DNA from: Candidatus Izemoplasma sp.
GTDB lineage: Bacteria > Bacillota_I > Bacilli_A > Izemoplasmatales > Izemoplasmataceae
Assembly (NCBI GenBank): GCA_018402725.1
Contig: JAGYII010000006.1
Coordinates: forward strand, 1-64,000
Reading direction: 5' to 3'
DNA length: 64,000 nt
Shown: positions 8,974 to 17,748 of the stretch, piece after piece
Position numbering within the stretch: the first letter of the stretch is position 1
How the letters are laid out: every line of letters starts with the position of its first letter
Position numbers and translations under genes: made by a program
Notes under the pieces: generated by a model
Databases searched by the model: none
Seen by the model: only the letters and a program-made list of their open reading frames with translations
What the model was told of the DNA's origin: nothing

Positions 8974-9832
8974 GATGATTTTTCCTTTCTTGAATCAAGG
9001 TATTAAGTTCGGCGTCAAAAGCCGTCGCTTCTTCAAATTGAGCCGTGATATAACTCATCGTAAAGGCATTAAGTAAAGGGTCTTCATCTCTGACAAGACC
9101 AGCGATGTATCCCGCCATAAAAGCGTCTCCAATTCCTGAATCATTGATTGATTTCCAGGGATGCATATCTTTTGAATGCGTCCAGGTGCCCTGGTTAAAT
9201 ACCATCACACCTAAAGCCCCTAGGGTAAGGATGATGGTTTGAATGGGGCGGGATTCTAAGTTTTTAGTGATCGCCTCTAAGGACGATTCTTCGGTCAGCA
9301 CTTCGGCTTCAAGTTGATTTAATTTTAACCCATAAAGCGGAAGATTAAAGGTTCTAAGCTTCTCAATTTTATGAGCACTGGTTGCTTCGATAAAGACTTT
9401 GGCGGGAGTGGATTTGATTAGGTCGATGACTTCCTCCACAGGGAAATTTAAATCAAAAACAACGATGTCATCCTGATCAAGCTGACTTAATGGATTTTTA
9501 AAGGCTTCACACGAAAAAGTATCGAGCGCTTCCATCGCTGAGAAAGCCACTTCAACCTTTTCTCCTTGCATGACCCCAATAAAACGAGGTTGTGGCGAGA
9601 CAGGCAGAATTGTTAAGGCTTTAAATGTTTTAACTAAACGATCACTTGGACCTTCAAAGGCGGTCATAAAATGGACCTCAGGGACCCACTTAGAAAGACC
9701 AAGTGCGATATTATACCCTACGCCTCCAAAACTCTCATGTACGGAGACCGGGTTTTTATCTTTAAGTCTTAAAGACGCTTCTAAATTTAAAGTCATGTCG
9801 AGATTGGTGGCACCCACAACCACGCATTTCAT
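8936..9832 (-). CDS. psuK: Pseudouridine kinase (PfkB family)
   Basis: 298 residues of the ribokinase/PfkB fold: Gly-Gly near residue 36 (GGVGYNIALGLSKW) and the second signature NDSGIGDAFMAGYIAG with the catalytic Asp. Because it overlaps psuG it is assigned as pseudouridine kinase, which phosphorylates pseudouridine before glycosidic cleavage. Its start overlaps the mscS stop by 4 bp (ATGA), so mscS-psuK-psuG form one transcript. The PfkB fold alone would not fix the substrate; the assignment rests on context. Confidence 0.88.
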   Translation of the reverse strand: MKCVVVGATNLDMTLNLEASLRLKDKNPVSVHESFGGVGYNIALGLSKWVPEVHFMTAFEGPSDRLVKTFKALTILPVSPQPRFIGVMQGEKVEVAFSAMEALDTFSCEAFKNPLSQLDQDDIVVFDLNFPVEEVIDLIKSTPAKVFIEATSAHKIEKLRTFNLPLYGLKLNQLEAEVLTEESSLEAITKNLESRPIQTIILTLGALGVMVFNQGTWTHSKDMHPWKSINDSGIGDAFMAGYIAGLVRDEDPLLNAFTMSYITAQFEEATAFDAELNTLIQERKNHHVDVISRRPRST

Positions 9833-10665
9833 TTTTGGGCAACCACGACTTGAGGAAACGGAATTTCGATGTCGTTTTCTTTTAGAGTAGCGACGAGTTC
9901 TTTTCTAATTTTACGGGCTGCGGACCAATGATTACCGGCTTCTGTTTTACCAAGGAGGCGGCAATTAATGCTGGAATCCGCCAGTTCCATCACTCCTAAG
10001 AAACTCGGCACTTCAACGAGTTCTTCGACCTGGGTTTGAAGGGTTTCAACAAAAGAATTCATTACCTCGTTGAGATGTTTTAGATCTGTTTCATAAGCGA
10101 CCCCAAAATCAACCACAGCGGTCGTTTGATTTCGTGACCAATTAATTAAGGACCCAATCGACCCTTGATTGATGATTTTTTCTGCCCCTAAAAAATTAGT
10201 CAAGTGCACCATTCTTAAATTCATCTGCGTCACTTTTCCAGTAAAGCCATCGACTTCAATCACTTCACCCAGGTTATAGTTGTTATCTAGGAAATGAAAA
10301 AAACCAGCCACCACATCTTTAACCAGACTTTGAGAACCAAATCCGATCGCCAACCCTAAGACGCCGGCGGAAGCTAGAATCGGAGTGATATTGACCCCAA
10401 CCACATCTAATGAAATCAAAATGACTAAAAACCAAACAGTAAAACTCAAGGTGGTTTCAATCAGTTGAGATAAGGTATCGGCACGGCGATCGCCTTTTTT
10501 TCTTCGGACCCTTCCAATGACCCATTTTTGAACACTAAATTTAACGACAAAACCCGATAAAACCACAAGGAAAACTTGCGTGATATTCGCCAAAAGGACG
10601 GCCACCCAACCTCCGGGTTCTAGATTAAATAACTGGGTATATATGTCAATGATGTAAGATTCCAT
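9829..10665 (-). CDS. mscS: Small-conductance mechanosensitive channel (MscS family)
   Basis: 278 residues. Three membrane helices in the N-terminal half lead into the pore helix GVLGLAIGFGSQSLVKDVVA, followed by the MscS beta domain (GEVIEVDGFTGKVTQMNLR) and a C-terminal alpha/beta domain. It opens under membrane tension to release solutes after hypo-osmotic shock. I chose the ATG at 10665, with GGAGG just upstream; an earlier in-frame start at 10698 lacks a site. Together with the glycine-betaine importer (35770-38839) it forms an osmotic protection set, though the genes are not adjacent. Confidence 0.92.
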   Translation of the reverse strand: MESYIIDIYTQLFNLEPGGWVAVLLANITQVFLVVLSGFVVKFSVQKWVIGRVRRKKGDRRADTLSQLIETTLSFTVWFLVILISLDVVGVNITPILASAGVLGLAIGFGSQSLVKDVVAGFFHFLDNNYNLGEVIEVDGFTGKVTQMNLRMVHLTNFLGAEKIINQGSIGSLINWSRNQTTAVVDFGVAYETDLKHLNEVMNSFVETLQTQVEELVEVPSFLGVMELADSSINCRLLGKTEAGNHWSAARKIRKELVATLKENDIEIPFPQVVVAQK

Positions 10666-10717
10666 AACAGGTACCTCCGGGTTCATTATACGCAACAAAA
10701 GCTATGAGTTCAAATAT

Positions 10718-10743
10718 TAAAAAAAGCGCTTAAAGCGCTTTTT
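10718..10743 (-). terminator. Terminator of the znu-zur operon
   Basis: The palindrome AAGCGCTTAAAGCGCTT is followed on the minus strand by seven T. It overlaps the zur stop codon. Confidence 0.75.
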
Positions 10744-11149
10744 GGCATTGATCGCATACTCCGTAAAAATCAAGGCTGTGATGATTCATTTTAAATCCAT
10801 AGGTTTCTTTTAAATCTTCTTCAAAGGAATGCACAGGACATTCTTTGAGGTGAATCACTTTATCACATTCCACACAAATCAAATGATGGGCGTGATGCTT
10901 ATGGGCGATTTCATAGAGTTTAATATTACGGTGATCAAGATTAAGTTCATGGACGATATCTTCTTTGAGAAACGAATCAAGGACGCGGTAAATCGTTGAT
11001 AAAGGTAAGGAGTGCGCCTCATCTTTAAATGAAGAATGGATGTCATCCGCAGATAAAAATCCATCGGCACGGTCTAATATTTCTAAGACTTTTAGTCGAG
11101 GAAATGTTTTTTTAAGGTTCTTATTTATCAACAATGCTTCGTAGTTCAT
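10730..11149 (-). CDS. zur: Fur-family metal regulator, probably Zur
   Basis: 139 residues: an N-terminal winged helix (LPLSTIYRVLDSFLKE recognition region) and a C-terminal dimerisation domain with a His cluster (HKHHAHHLIC) and two CxxC pairs (CVEC near 93, CDQC near 133) for structural zinc. Family members are repressors sensing Zn, Fe, Mn or peroxide. Its position as last gene of znuA-znuC-znuB, with a 4-bp overlap to znuB, argues for zinc. A candidate operator overlaps the znuA promoter, so the operon would be autoregulated. Confidence 0.87.
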   Translation of the reverse strand: MNYEALLINKNLKKTFPRLKVLEILDRADGFLSADDIHSSFKDEAHSLPLSTIYRVLDSFLKEDIVHELNLDHRNIKLYEIAHKHHAHHLICVECDKVIHLKECPVHSFEEDLKETYGFKMNHHSLDFYGVCDQCQKAL

Positions 11150-11982
11150 GAAGCCCTCCTGCTTTTAAAGGTTTGTAAAATAAAGACCAAAATGAAGACG
11201 ACTGCATTTAACAACACAATCGATGAGCCGGTGGGGAAGTCAAAGATAAATGACATTGAAATCCCAAAAAAGACGGTCCCAAGCGCGATGATTAACGAGG
11301 TGAGAAAGGTGGTCTTAAATCCTTTTTTAAACTGCATGCTGATAAGCGTTGGGAAAATGATAAAGCTTGATATCAAGATGGTCCCAAGAAGTCTAATCCC
11401 CACCACCACAATAATCCCGGTGAAAATCGCCAGGATTAAATTAAGGCGCTTGACTGGAATGCCAGAGACGTGGGCGAAGGTCGGGTCGTAGGTGAGTGAA
11501 AATAAACTATGGTAATTATAACCCACAAAACCTATGACACCGACTAACAAAGCTAAAGCTAATCCAAAATCAAGCCACTGTACCGTTAAAATCGAGCCAA
11601 ATAAATACCCGTTTAAAACCGTGGTAAATCCACCATCAATGCTGGCAAGCAAGGTGCCAAGCGCCATCGCTGTGGTCGCCATCACGCCAATCGCTGCATC
11701 CGCATGGACATCCGCTTTTTCATTCAGTTTTAAAATCAAGACCGACGTCGCAACGACTAAAGGCAGCGCAATTAATAAGGGGGATGTTGAGAATAATAAC
11801 CCAACGGCGACCGCCCCAAAGGCGACATGGGCTAATCCGTGGCCAATCATGCTGTAACGTTTTAAGACTAAAAAAGTACCAACCATCGAAGAAGAAACCG
11901 CGGTTAGTAAACCAACTAAAAGAGCTCTAATCATAAATGAAAATGAAAAAATTAAGATAAAACGCTCAAAAATCATTCCCAT
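11146..11982 (-). CDS. znuB: Zinc ABC transporter permease
   Basis: 278 residues with about eight membrane helices, ABC-3 family. Typical segments are the N-terminal MVGTFLVLKRYSMIGHGLAH (including the coupling-loop Gly-His) and HADAAIGVMATTAMALG. It forms the membrane channel of the ZnuABC importer. The start has GGAGGG about 5 bases ahead and abuts the znuC stop, consistent with coupled translation. Confidence 0.92.
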   Translation of the reverse strand: MGMIFERFILIFSFSFMIRALLVGLLTAVSSSMVGTFLVLKRYSMIGHGLAHVAFGAVAVGLLFSTSPLLIALPLVVATSVLILKLNEKADVHADAAIGVMATTAMALGTLLASIDGGFTTVLNGYLFGSILTVQWLDFGLALALLVGVIGFVGYNYHSLFSLTYDPTFAHVSGIPVKRLNLILAIFTGIIVVVGIRLLGTILISSFIIFPTLISMQFKKGFKTTFLTSLIIALGTVFFGISMSFIFDFPTGSSIVLLNAVVFILVFILQTFKSRRAS

Positions 11983-12701
11983 TATTTTCCCTCCTTATGA
12001 GGCAAATGCGTATGGACATAAGGGGAAAGCTCATCGTTTTCACAAAAGGCTTCAAAGGTCCCATCAAAGAGTACTTTTTGATCGAGATAGATCACCCGTT
12101 TCAAATACTCACTCGCGACGCCGATGTCATGCGTAATCAGTAAAATCGCGACCTGATGATGGTGATTGAGATGGGTCAAGAGTTCAAAGAAAGTTTCCCG
12201 CATCGACGGGTCTAGTGCACTGGTGGGCTCATCCATAATGAGAACATCCGGTTCTGTCATGAGCGCTCTTGCGAGTAAAGCGCGTTGTTGTTGACCCCCT
12301 GATAACGTTCCAATTCGGCGGGTTTTTAAATGACTAATTTCAAGTTCTTCGAGGTGTTTTTCCATAAAAAAGCGATGCTCGGCTTTAGGTCTTTTATACC
12401 CTTTTTGTCCGAGTAAAGCCCCCGATAAAACCACTTCTTCAACCGTGGCGGGAAAATTTTTATCGGAGTTATGGTAATGCTGGGGTAAATATCCCATCCG
12501 CAAACCCTCTTGAAGCGTGATCGTACCAGAGGTCGGTTCTTTCAACCCTAAAAGCGTTTGAATCAAGGTAGTTTTACCCGACCCGTTTTGTCCTAAGATG
12601 GCGACGAACTCACCCTTAGAAAGTGAAAAATCCACCGCTTTTAAAGCGGTGAATGATTCATACTTAACGGTTAGATTTTGAATCGTGATGAGATTACTCA
12701 C
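11982..12701 (-). CDS. znuC: Zinc ABC transporter ATP-binding protein
   Basis: About 239 residues. Walker A GQNGSGKTT, signature LSGGQQQRALLARAL, Walker B VLIMDEPTSALD and the switch His in LLITHD are intact. It powers ZnuB. Start choice is uncertain: the gene begins inside the 3' end of znuA. I prefer the GTG at 12701 (reading VSNLITIQNL) to a TTG at 12716; both have only weak GGGA-type ribosome sites, as is common with translational coupling. Confidence 0.92.
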   Translation of the reverse strand: MSNLITIQNLTVKYESFTALKAVDFSLSKGEFVAILGQNGSGKTTLIQTLLGLKEPTSGTITLQEGLRMGYLPQHYHNSDKNFPATVEEVVLSGALLGQKGYKRPKAEHRFFMEKHLEELEISHLKTRRIGTLSGGQQQRALLARALMTEPDVLIMDEPTSALDPSMRETFFELLTHLNHHHQVAILLITHDIGVASEYLKRVIYLDQKVLFDGTFEAFCENDELSPYVHTHLPHKEGK

Positions 12702-13725
12702 GCGGTCCCATCCCAATTTTTAGTTGTGCTAAGTTATGATTAAACATATCAAATAAGGTGAGTCCTTCTTCAAGTTCTTCAGATGTTAAAATCGCTTTTG
12801 AATAAAGATATAATATCACTGCGCCGGTTTCTGAAGCGAGGGTCGTTGCGACATTCTGAGCAATCAATTTCTCTGAAAATAGATGCGTGGATTGAGTTTC
12901 ATTCATCGTTTGAATCATATCTTGTAAGGCTCCAGGAGTTGGTTCAGCATCGGTTGAAAATCCAGCATACGCATTCACAAAGGTAATATCGTAGCGGGCT
13001 GCCAAATAAGCAAAAGCATTATGGCCACCATGCATCATAACCTCAGAACTTCGGGTCGTCATCCAGTTACTATAAGCAACATGAATCGCTTGAAGTTCAT
13101 CGATATAGGCTTGAGCATTAGCTGTAATCTCATCCGCACTTTCAGGAGCTAATTCAATCATCGCATCCCGAATGGTTGAAACTAAAATAATCAAATTAAT
13201 CGGATCTGTCCAGATGTGTGGGTCATAAATACCGTGATCATGGTCATCATGATCATCGTGCTCATCATGGTCATCGTGCTCATCATGGTCATCATGCTCA
13301 TCGTGCTCATCATGGTCATCATGGTCATCGTGCTCATCATGGTCATCGTGCTCATCATGGTCATCGTGCTCATCTTCACTTTCGACTAAACCAATATAAC
13401 TTGCCATTTCTAAAACCTGAACACTTCTTTGGGCTAAGTCAGGTTCAATCCGGCTCACCCAGCTCTCTAAAGATTCACTATTAAATATAAATAGATTCGA
13501 TTCTAAAATGCGCACGAGTTGAGAAGGGGACGGATCAAAATCATGAGGATCAGTTCCGGGGGGAAGGATTAAAGAAACGTCCATCTCATCGGTTGCTAAA
13601 GAACGAATGATGTCGTAATACGGAAACAAAGTCGTCGTGATTTTAATTTGATCACTAGACGGCGTTTGACAGGCGGCTAATATTAAGACAAATAAAAGGC
13701 TGATGGATACTACTAATTTACGCAT
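12694..13725 (-). CDS. znuA: Zinc-binding lipoprotein of the ZnuABC importer
   Basis: 343 residues. Signal and lipobox LAAC at residues 16-19. Cluster A-I binding protein with metal ligands expected at His61 (DPHDFDP), His170 (DPHIWTDP), a His in MMHGGHNAFAYL and an acidic residue in FSTDAEPTPG. Between the first two ligands lies a very long Asp/Glu/His-rich loop (about residues 119-164), built of DDHDEH-type repeats. In ZnuA proteins this loop gathers zinc and modulates delivery; here it is unusually regular and long. First gene of the operon, with GGAGG before the ATG. Confidence 0.93.
   Translation of the reverse strand: MRKLVVSISLLFVLILAACQTPSSDQIKITTTLFPYYDIIRSLATDEMDVSLILPPGTDPHDFDPSPSQLVRILESNLFIFNSESLESWVSRIEPDLAQRSVQVLEMASYIGLVESEDEHDDHDEHDDHDEHDDHDDHDEHDEHDDHDEHDDHDEHDDHDDHDHGIYDPHIWTDPINLIILVSTIRDAMIELAPESADEITANAQAYIDELQAIHVAYSNWMTTRSSEVMMHGGHNAFAYLAARYDITFVNAYAGFSTDAEPTPGALQDMIQTMNETQSTHLFSEKLIAQNVATTLASETGAVILYLYSKAILTSEELEEGLTLFDMFNHNLAQLKIGMGPRE
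13230..13371 (-). repeat. Nine-base-periodic repeat coding the His/Asp-rich loop
   Basis: Interleaved units related to TCATCATGG and TCATCGTGC recur with 9-bp periodicity over about 140 bp inside znuA. They read as Asp-His-Asp / Glu-His-Asp triplets. Slippage could change loop length without frameshift. Confidence 0.85.
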
Positions 13726-13757
13726 TTTTTAAAGACCTCCGAGTTTCTACAAGGCCT

Positions 13758-13795
13758 ATTATACGATAAACATTCCTAAATGCAAGTCATTCTCA
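13758..13795 (-). promoter_or_regulatory. znu promoter with overlapping candidate Zur/Fur box
   Basis: On the minus strand TTGCAT (13785-13780), 16-base spacer and TATAAT (13763-13758) precede znuA. Overlapping the -35 is TGAGAATGACTTGCA (13795-13781), which fits a Fur-family 7-1-7 inverted repeat imperfectly (the left half is close to consensus). Repressor binding here would block RNA polymerase. The site is inferred from position and similarity only. Confidence 0.5.
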
Positions 13796-13800
13796 TTAAA

Positions 13801-16128
13801 TTATTTAAATTTCTTGAAAAATTGGTCTAAATAGCCCTGAACATAGTCTTCTTGCTCAAGGATCTTAGCCCCTTCCCATTGGGGGGGAAATAATGATTGA
13901 TAGACCGGGGTGATGTATCGTTCATCCATGAGGATCGCGAGGCCTATATCTGAATCTTTACGAATAAGACGCCCAACGGCTTGAATCACTTTCGTCATCC
14001 CTGGATACGTGTATGCATAGTGAAAGCCTTCTTGATAAATTTGTTCAAATCGGTGCTTCTCTAAATCTTTTTTTAAGCTGACTTGGGGTAAAGCGACCCC
14101 CATTATGAACACGGCTTTGAGCCGGTTATCAGGAAGTTCTACGCCTTCTGCGTAACTTCCCCCTAACACCGTCCAGAGCATTTTATGATGATTGGCTTCT
14201 TCTTTAAAGTGATTAAATAAAGTTTCTTTTTCTAAGGCCGTTTGTTCGGGTTTTAAAATCGTTAAATCATAGCCCTTTGCGTCAAAGGCGGCTTCGACTT
14301 GGCGCATGAAGGCATAAGATGGAAAATAACTAATCGAATGCACTGGGCCCATCTCAAATAGGGCAATCAAGGTATCGATGATTCTTGGAATAGCGTTGAG
14401 CCGGTCATGATATTTCATCGGCGCGTTATCAATCAACACTTCTAGATTCCGGTGCGGAAATGGACTCGGGAGTTTAAGCGTTTGACCGTGGCCTTTGGCT
14501 AAGAGGTGCTGGAAGTAATGAACCGGTTCAAGCGTCGCAGAAAATAAAACAGCTCCCCGGCTTTGATCAACGAGCGTCTCTTTTAAAGGCCCAGAAGGAT
14601 CTAAACACTCAATCGCAAAACGGACGTCCTCTTTTTCAAAATGGACCGCATAGACAAAGGCATCATCAAAGTAGTGTTCAATCCGTAAAAAATCAATCAA
14701 TTCAAAGAATAATTCTCTAAAGACCGGTCTTAAAGGATGAAATTTATGTTTTTGAAGCAAGGGTTCTAAAGCGGTGATCGTGGTTTCAATGATGAAGGTT
14801 AGGTTTTCGGGTAAATCCTTAAAAAAGACACTGGGTTCATGATTCACCGAGGCATGTTCTTTTTCTTTTTCTAACGCCGTGATCAGCGTACTTAAAGCAC
14901 CCATCGGAGAAGGTTTGATTTCTTTTAAAGCCTGCGCATAGCGCGTAATCTTTTCTAATGATATTGAGGCTGAATACATGGCTTGACCACGGTCGACTAA
15001 GTTATGCGCTTCATCGACTAAGAGTTTAGGAATGCGGGCTTGGTCTTCAAAAAAACGGACCAACTGAATCCGGGGGTCAAAGGCATAGTTATAATCCGCC
15101 ACGACCACATCCGCAATTAACGCATAATCGAGGGCCAGTTCATGGGGACACACTTGATGTTTGAGCCCCACGGCTTTTAAGATTTCACTATCGATACCTT
15201 CTTCAATTAAATAAAGCTCTTTAAGGGCGCCTTGAACTCGGTCATAATAGCCTTTCGCAAAGGGGCAAATCTCGGGGTCACAGTCCACTTCATCCCGCAA
15301 GCATAAACGCTCTTTAGCGTGAAGGCGAATCGTTTTAATGGGCGTCAGGCCTTGAAACTTAGATAAGGCATCCACGGCTGTTTTTTGACCCGCCATTTTT
15401 GCGGTCACATACATGATTTTGTCATCCGGGCTTTTCACCCCAGATAAGGCCCCATGTAAAGCAGCGGCAGTTTTACCAATTCCTGTCGGCGCTTCAATAA
15501 AGGTTAGACCCTCTCTTAAAAAGGTTTCATACACCGATGAAATAAAGGTTTCTTGACCTTCTCTAAACGCTTCAAAAGGAAAGGCAATGGCTTGAAAGCG
15601 TTCCGACTTATCGTGTTGGTGAGCCTCCATTAATTTCGCCCAGGCATAATGGGTTTCTAAGGCGGTTTCTACTTCAAAATCAAGCATCTCAAAGCTAAAG
15701 GTGTAATTCAGATGGGTTTCTTTTAACGAAGGATGTTCGATATATAAAAGGCGTCCCTCTATCGTTTTAAGGTCGTGTTTTTTCATGTATAGATAACAAT
15801 AAATTTTAAGCTGTAATAAATGTGATTCATTCATCGGCGCTTTTAAATGGGTCGTATCTAAGAGGGTTGATTTAATTTCTTCTATGACTAAAGGCGATTT
15901 AAAAAGACCATCCATCCGTCCCCTTAAGTGATACGTGACGTCTTTTAAATCAAAGGTCCCTTCAATCAAGACTTCACTATCGGTATCTGACGGATATAAC
16001 GATTGACGATGGGCATGAATCTTTTGACCGATGACTTCCCGTTGCATCCTTTGCGAAGAGACGTTTAAATCCCCTGAGGAAAACACATACTGGGCCACTT
16101 CTTTGACAGCAACTTCAATGGTTTTCAT
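13801..16128 (-). CDS. DinG/XPD-like helicase fused to a PD-(D/E)XK nuclease
   Basis: 775 residues. The N-terminus is a RecB/Cas4-like nuclease domain: Asp73 (GRMDGLF), Glu83-x-x-Lys86 region (VIEEIKST) and QLKIY (Gln106, Tyr110; QxxxY motif). The rest is an SF2 XPD/DinG helicase: Walker A APTGIGKT (213-220), DEAH box (372-375), motif VI QAVGRLIR near the C-terminus, and Cys276, Cys283, Cys288 and Cys327 spaced like the XPD iron-sulfur cluster. It likely unwinds and trims DNA during repair, 5' to 3' by family analogy. Its start overlaps a small upstream gene by 4 bp. Confidence 0.85.
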   Translation of the reverse strand: MKTIEVAVKEVAQYVFSSGDLNVSSQRMQREVIGQKIHAHRQSLYPSDTDSEVLIEGTFDLKDVTYHLRGRMDGLFKSPLVIEEIKSTLLDTTHLKAPMNESHLLQLKIYCYLYMKKHDLKTIEGRLLYIEHPSLKETHLNYTFSFEMLDFEVETALETHYAWAKLMEAHQHDKSERFQAIAFPFEAFREGQETFISSVYETFLREGLTFIEAPTGIGKTAAALHGALSGVKSPDDKIMYVTAKMAGQKTAVDALSKFQGLTPIKTIRLHAKERLCLRDEVDCDPEICPFAKGYYDRVQGALKELYLIEEGIDSEILKAVGLKHQVCPHELALDYALIADVVVADYNYAFDPRIQLVRFFEDQARIPKLLVDEAHNLVDRGQAMYSASISLEKITRYAQALKEIKPSPMGALSTLITALEKEKEHASVNHEPSVFFKDLPENLTFIIETTITALEPLLQKHKFHPLRPVFRELFFELIDFLRIEHYFDDAFVYAVHFEKEDVRFAIECLDPSGPLKETLVDQSRGAVLFSATLEPVHYFQHLLAKGHGQTLKLPSPFPHRNLEVLIDNAPMKYHDRLNAIPRIIDTLIALFEMGPVHSISYFPSYAFMRQVEAAFDAKGYDLTILKPEQTALEKETLFNHFKEEANHHKMLWTVLGGSYAEGVELPDNRLKAVFIMGVALPQVSLKKDLEKHRFEQIYQEGFHYAYTYPGMTKVIQAVGRLIRKDSDIGLAILMDERYITPVYQSLFPPQWEGAKILEQEDYVQGYLDQFFKKFK

Positions 16129-16316
16129 CGGGCACCTTCATTGAGCAAAACTTTTCCGCTTAAAACGTGAAAGGTTTTTTTCCCAAGAGCAATACAAAAA
16201 CCCGCTTGATCCTGTTTTAGGAGCGAGGGGTTAAATGTCATCACCTTAGTCTTAAAACCCAAAGTGAATGCACCATATTTTAGAAAATTGATTATCGGAA
16301 AAAATAGGTATTTCAT
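16125..16316 (-). CDS. Small protein of unknown function upstream of the helicase
   Basis: 63 residues from the ATG at 16316, chosen for GGAG about 6 bases ahead. A hydrophobic, aromatic N-terminus (KYLFFPIINFLKYGAF) is followed by a basic/polar half. I do not recognise a family. The 4-bp ATGA overlap with the helicase start suggests real translation and coupling, perhaps only as a leader cistron. It is divergent from the photolyase operon, sharing a 64-bp intergenic region. Confidence 0.5.
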   Translation of the reverse strand: MKYLFFPIINFLKYGAFTLGFKTKVMTFNPSLLKQDQAGFCIALGKKTFHVLSGKVLLNEGAR

Positions 16317-16336
16317 AAAGACTCCTAGGGCCATTT

Positions 16337-16359
16337 TAGCATAGCTAATATGCTATAAT
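16337..16359 (+). promoter_or_regulatory. Photolyase promoter -10 with perfect inverted repeat
   Basis: TATAAT at 16354-16359 lies 22 bp before the CRY-DASH start. A perfect 7-5-7 inverted repeat, TAGCATA-gctaa-TATGCTA (16337-16355), overlaps it and also sits between the divergent start sites of the small gene and the photolyase. It is well placed as an operator. No clear -35 is seen, which would suit an activator-dependent or regulated promoter. Confidence 0.5.
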
Positions 16360-16380
16360 GTTGAAAAGTGAAGAGGTTTT

Positions 16381-17748
16381 ATGGTCAACCTAATTTGGTT
16401 TCAAAATGATTTAAGAATTCATGATCACGCAGCCCTTTATCATGCGACCAAAGCGAACCTACCGTTGGTCGGTTTTTACGCGCGGTCATTTTCTCATCCG
16501 AATGCTAAAAAGTCAGCAAAGTCGGCTTTAAGAAAAGCCTACATTGACCAAACGTTGCTGTCCCTTAAAACCTCTTTAGCCGTCTATAACATTCCCTTGA
16601 TCGTAGTCGATGGCTCGGCTTTTAATAGCCTTAAGATCCTTTCTGAATCTTTTGCTATTCAGTCCATCTATGGACATTATTCAGCCAGTCCCTTTGAACG
16701 GTATGAGGCTGTCAAAATTCAAAAAGAATTTGATCTTAAGCTTTATGAAACTGAAACCTTGATTCATCCCAGTGATTTAGGATTTGACCTTCAACAGGTC
16801 CCTCAAGGGTTCACCTCTTTTCGTAAAAAAGTTGAAATGAATTTCCAGATTAGACCTCTCATTGAAACCTCATTAAAGCCTCAAGAACCTCTTGAGATAG
16901 ATGAAGCCTTTAGCCCTGACTTAACCCCGTTATTGATTCAAGCCGGGGAGCAAGCGGGGATGGACCGCGTCCATCATTATTTAGAAGGCACAAAAAAAAT
17001 TAAAACCTATAAAGAAACTAGAAACGGAATGTTGAAGTTTGATGACTCCACTAAGTTTTCATTTTATTTATCGATTGGCGCTTTATCACCACGATATATT
17101 TACCACCGGATTAAAGCTTTTGAAGCTCAGTTTGGGGGAAATGAATCGACCTACTGGGTGATATTTGAAATGTTGTGGCGTGACTTTTTTAAGTTTCAAG
17201 AACGAAAACACCCTAAAGCGTTTTATGCCCAAACAGGGCTTCAACATAAATCGATTGCCTGGCTTGATAATCCCCACTACTATCACGCCATTACCACCGG
17301 TCAAACAGGATTTCCTCTGGTGGATGCGAATATCAAAGAACTTTTAAAAACGGGATACATGTCCAACCGGGGCCGTCAAAATGTGGCGAGTTTTTGGGTT
17401 AAGAATGCGGGGCTTGATTGGCAACTTGGGGAGCGTTTCTTTGAGACGCATCTTTTAGACTATGACGTGGCTTCTAATACCGGTAACTGGCAATATATTG
17501 CGGGGATTGGCAATGACTTTGTACCCTTTCGCTTTTTTGATATCGTCAAACAAGGCAACACCTATGATGCTGATACGTCTTATTTACTGCACTACCTCCC
17601 TGCCCTTAAAGACGTTCCGGTTTTTAAACGGTATGGGTTCGGTCATTTATCTAAAGATGAAAGAGAAGTTTATGATATCGACTATCCGGCTCCTATTTTT
17701 TCGTTTTATGAAGGATTAAATCTCATGAAAAAAAGGTACGGCGAATGA
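16381..17748 (+). CDS. Cryptochrome/photolyase, DASH type
   Basis: 455 residues. N-terminal alpha/beta antenna domain (1-170, IWFQNDLRIHDHAAL) and C-terminal FAD domain. Diagnostic DASH/photolyase segments include ETRNGMLKFDDSTKFSFYLS, LWRDFFKF, NRGRQNVASFWVKN and DYDVASNTGNWQYIAGIGND, which holds the Asn and Trp that contact FAD. CRY-DASH proteins repair cyclobutane dimers, mainly in single-stranded DNA, using blue light. The length suits the class (430-500). The downstream Fe-S photolyase overlaps it by 4 bp, so the two are co-expressed. Confidence 0.92.
   Translation: MVNLIWFQNDLRIHDHAALYHATKANLPLVGFYARSFSHPNAKKSAKSALRKAYIDQTLLSLKTSLAVYNIPLIVVDGSAFNSLKILSESFAIQSIYGHYSASPFERYEAVKIQKEFDLKLYETETLIHPSDLGFDLQQVPQGFTSFRKKVEMNFQIRPLIETSLKPQEPLEIDEAFSPDLTPLLIQAGEQAGMDRVHHYLEGTKKIKTYKETRNGMLKFDDSTKFSFYLSIGALSPRYIYHRIKAFEAQFGGNESTYWVIFEMLWRDFFKFQERKHPKAFYAQTGLQHKSIAWLDNPHYYHAITTGQTGFPLVDANIKELLKTGYMSNRGRQNVASFWVKNAGLDWQLGERFFETHLLDYDVASNTGNWQYIAGIGNDFVPFRFFDIVKQGNTYDADTSYLLHYLPALKDVPVFKRYGFGHLSKDEREVYDIDYPAPIFSFYEGLNLMKKRYGE

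Noticed and set aside
13230-13371. CRISPR-like or satellite repeat
   Set aside because: The 9-bp repeats stay in frame within znuA and encode its His/Asp-rich loop. There are no spacers.
13218-13484. His-rich protein on the plus strand
   Set aside because: It is the antisense reading of the znuA repeat, with no ribosome site.
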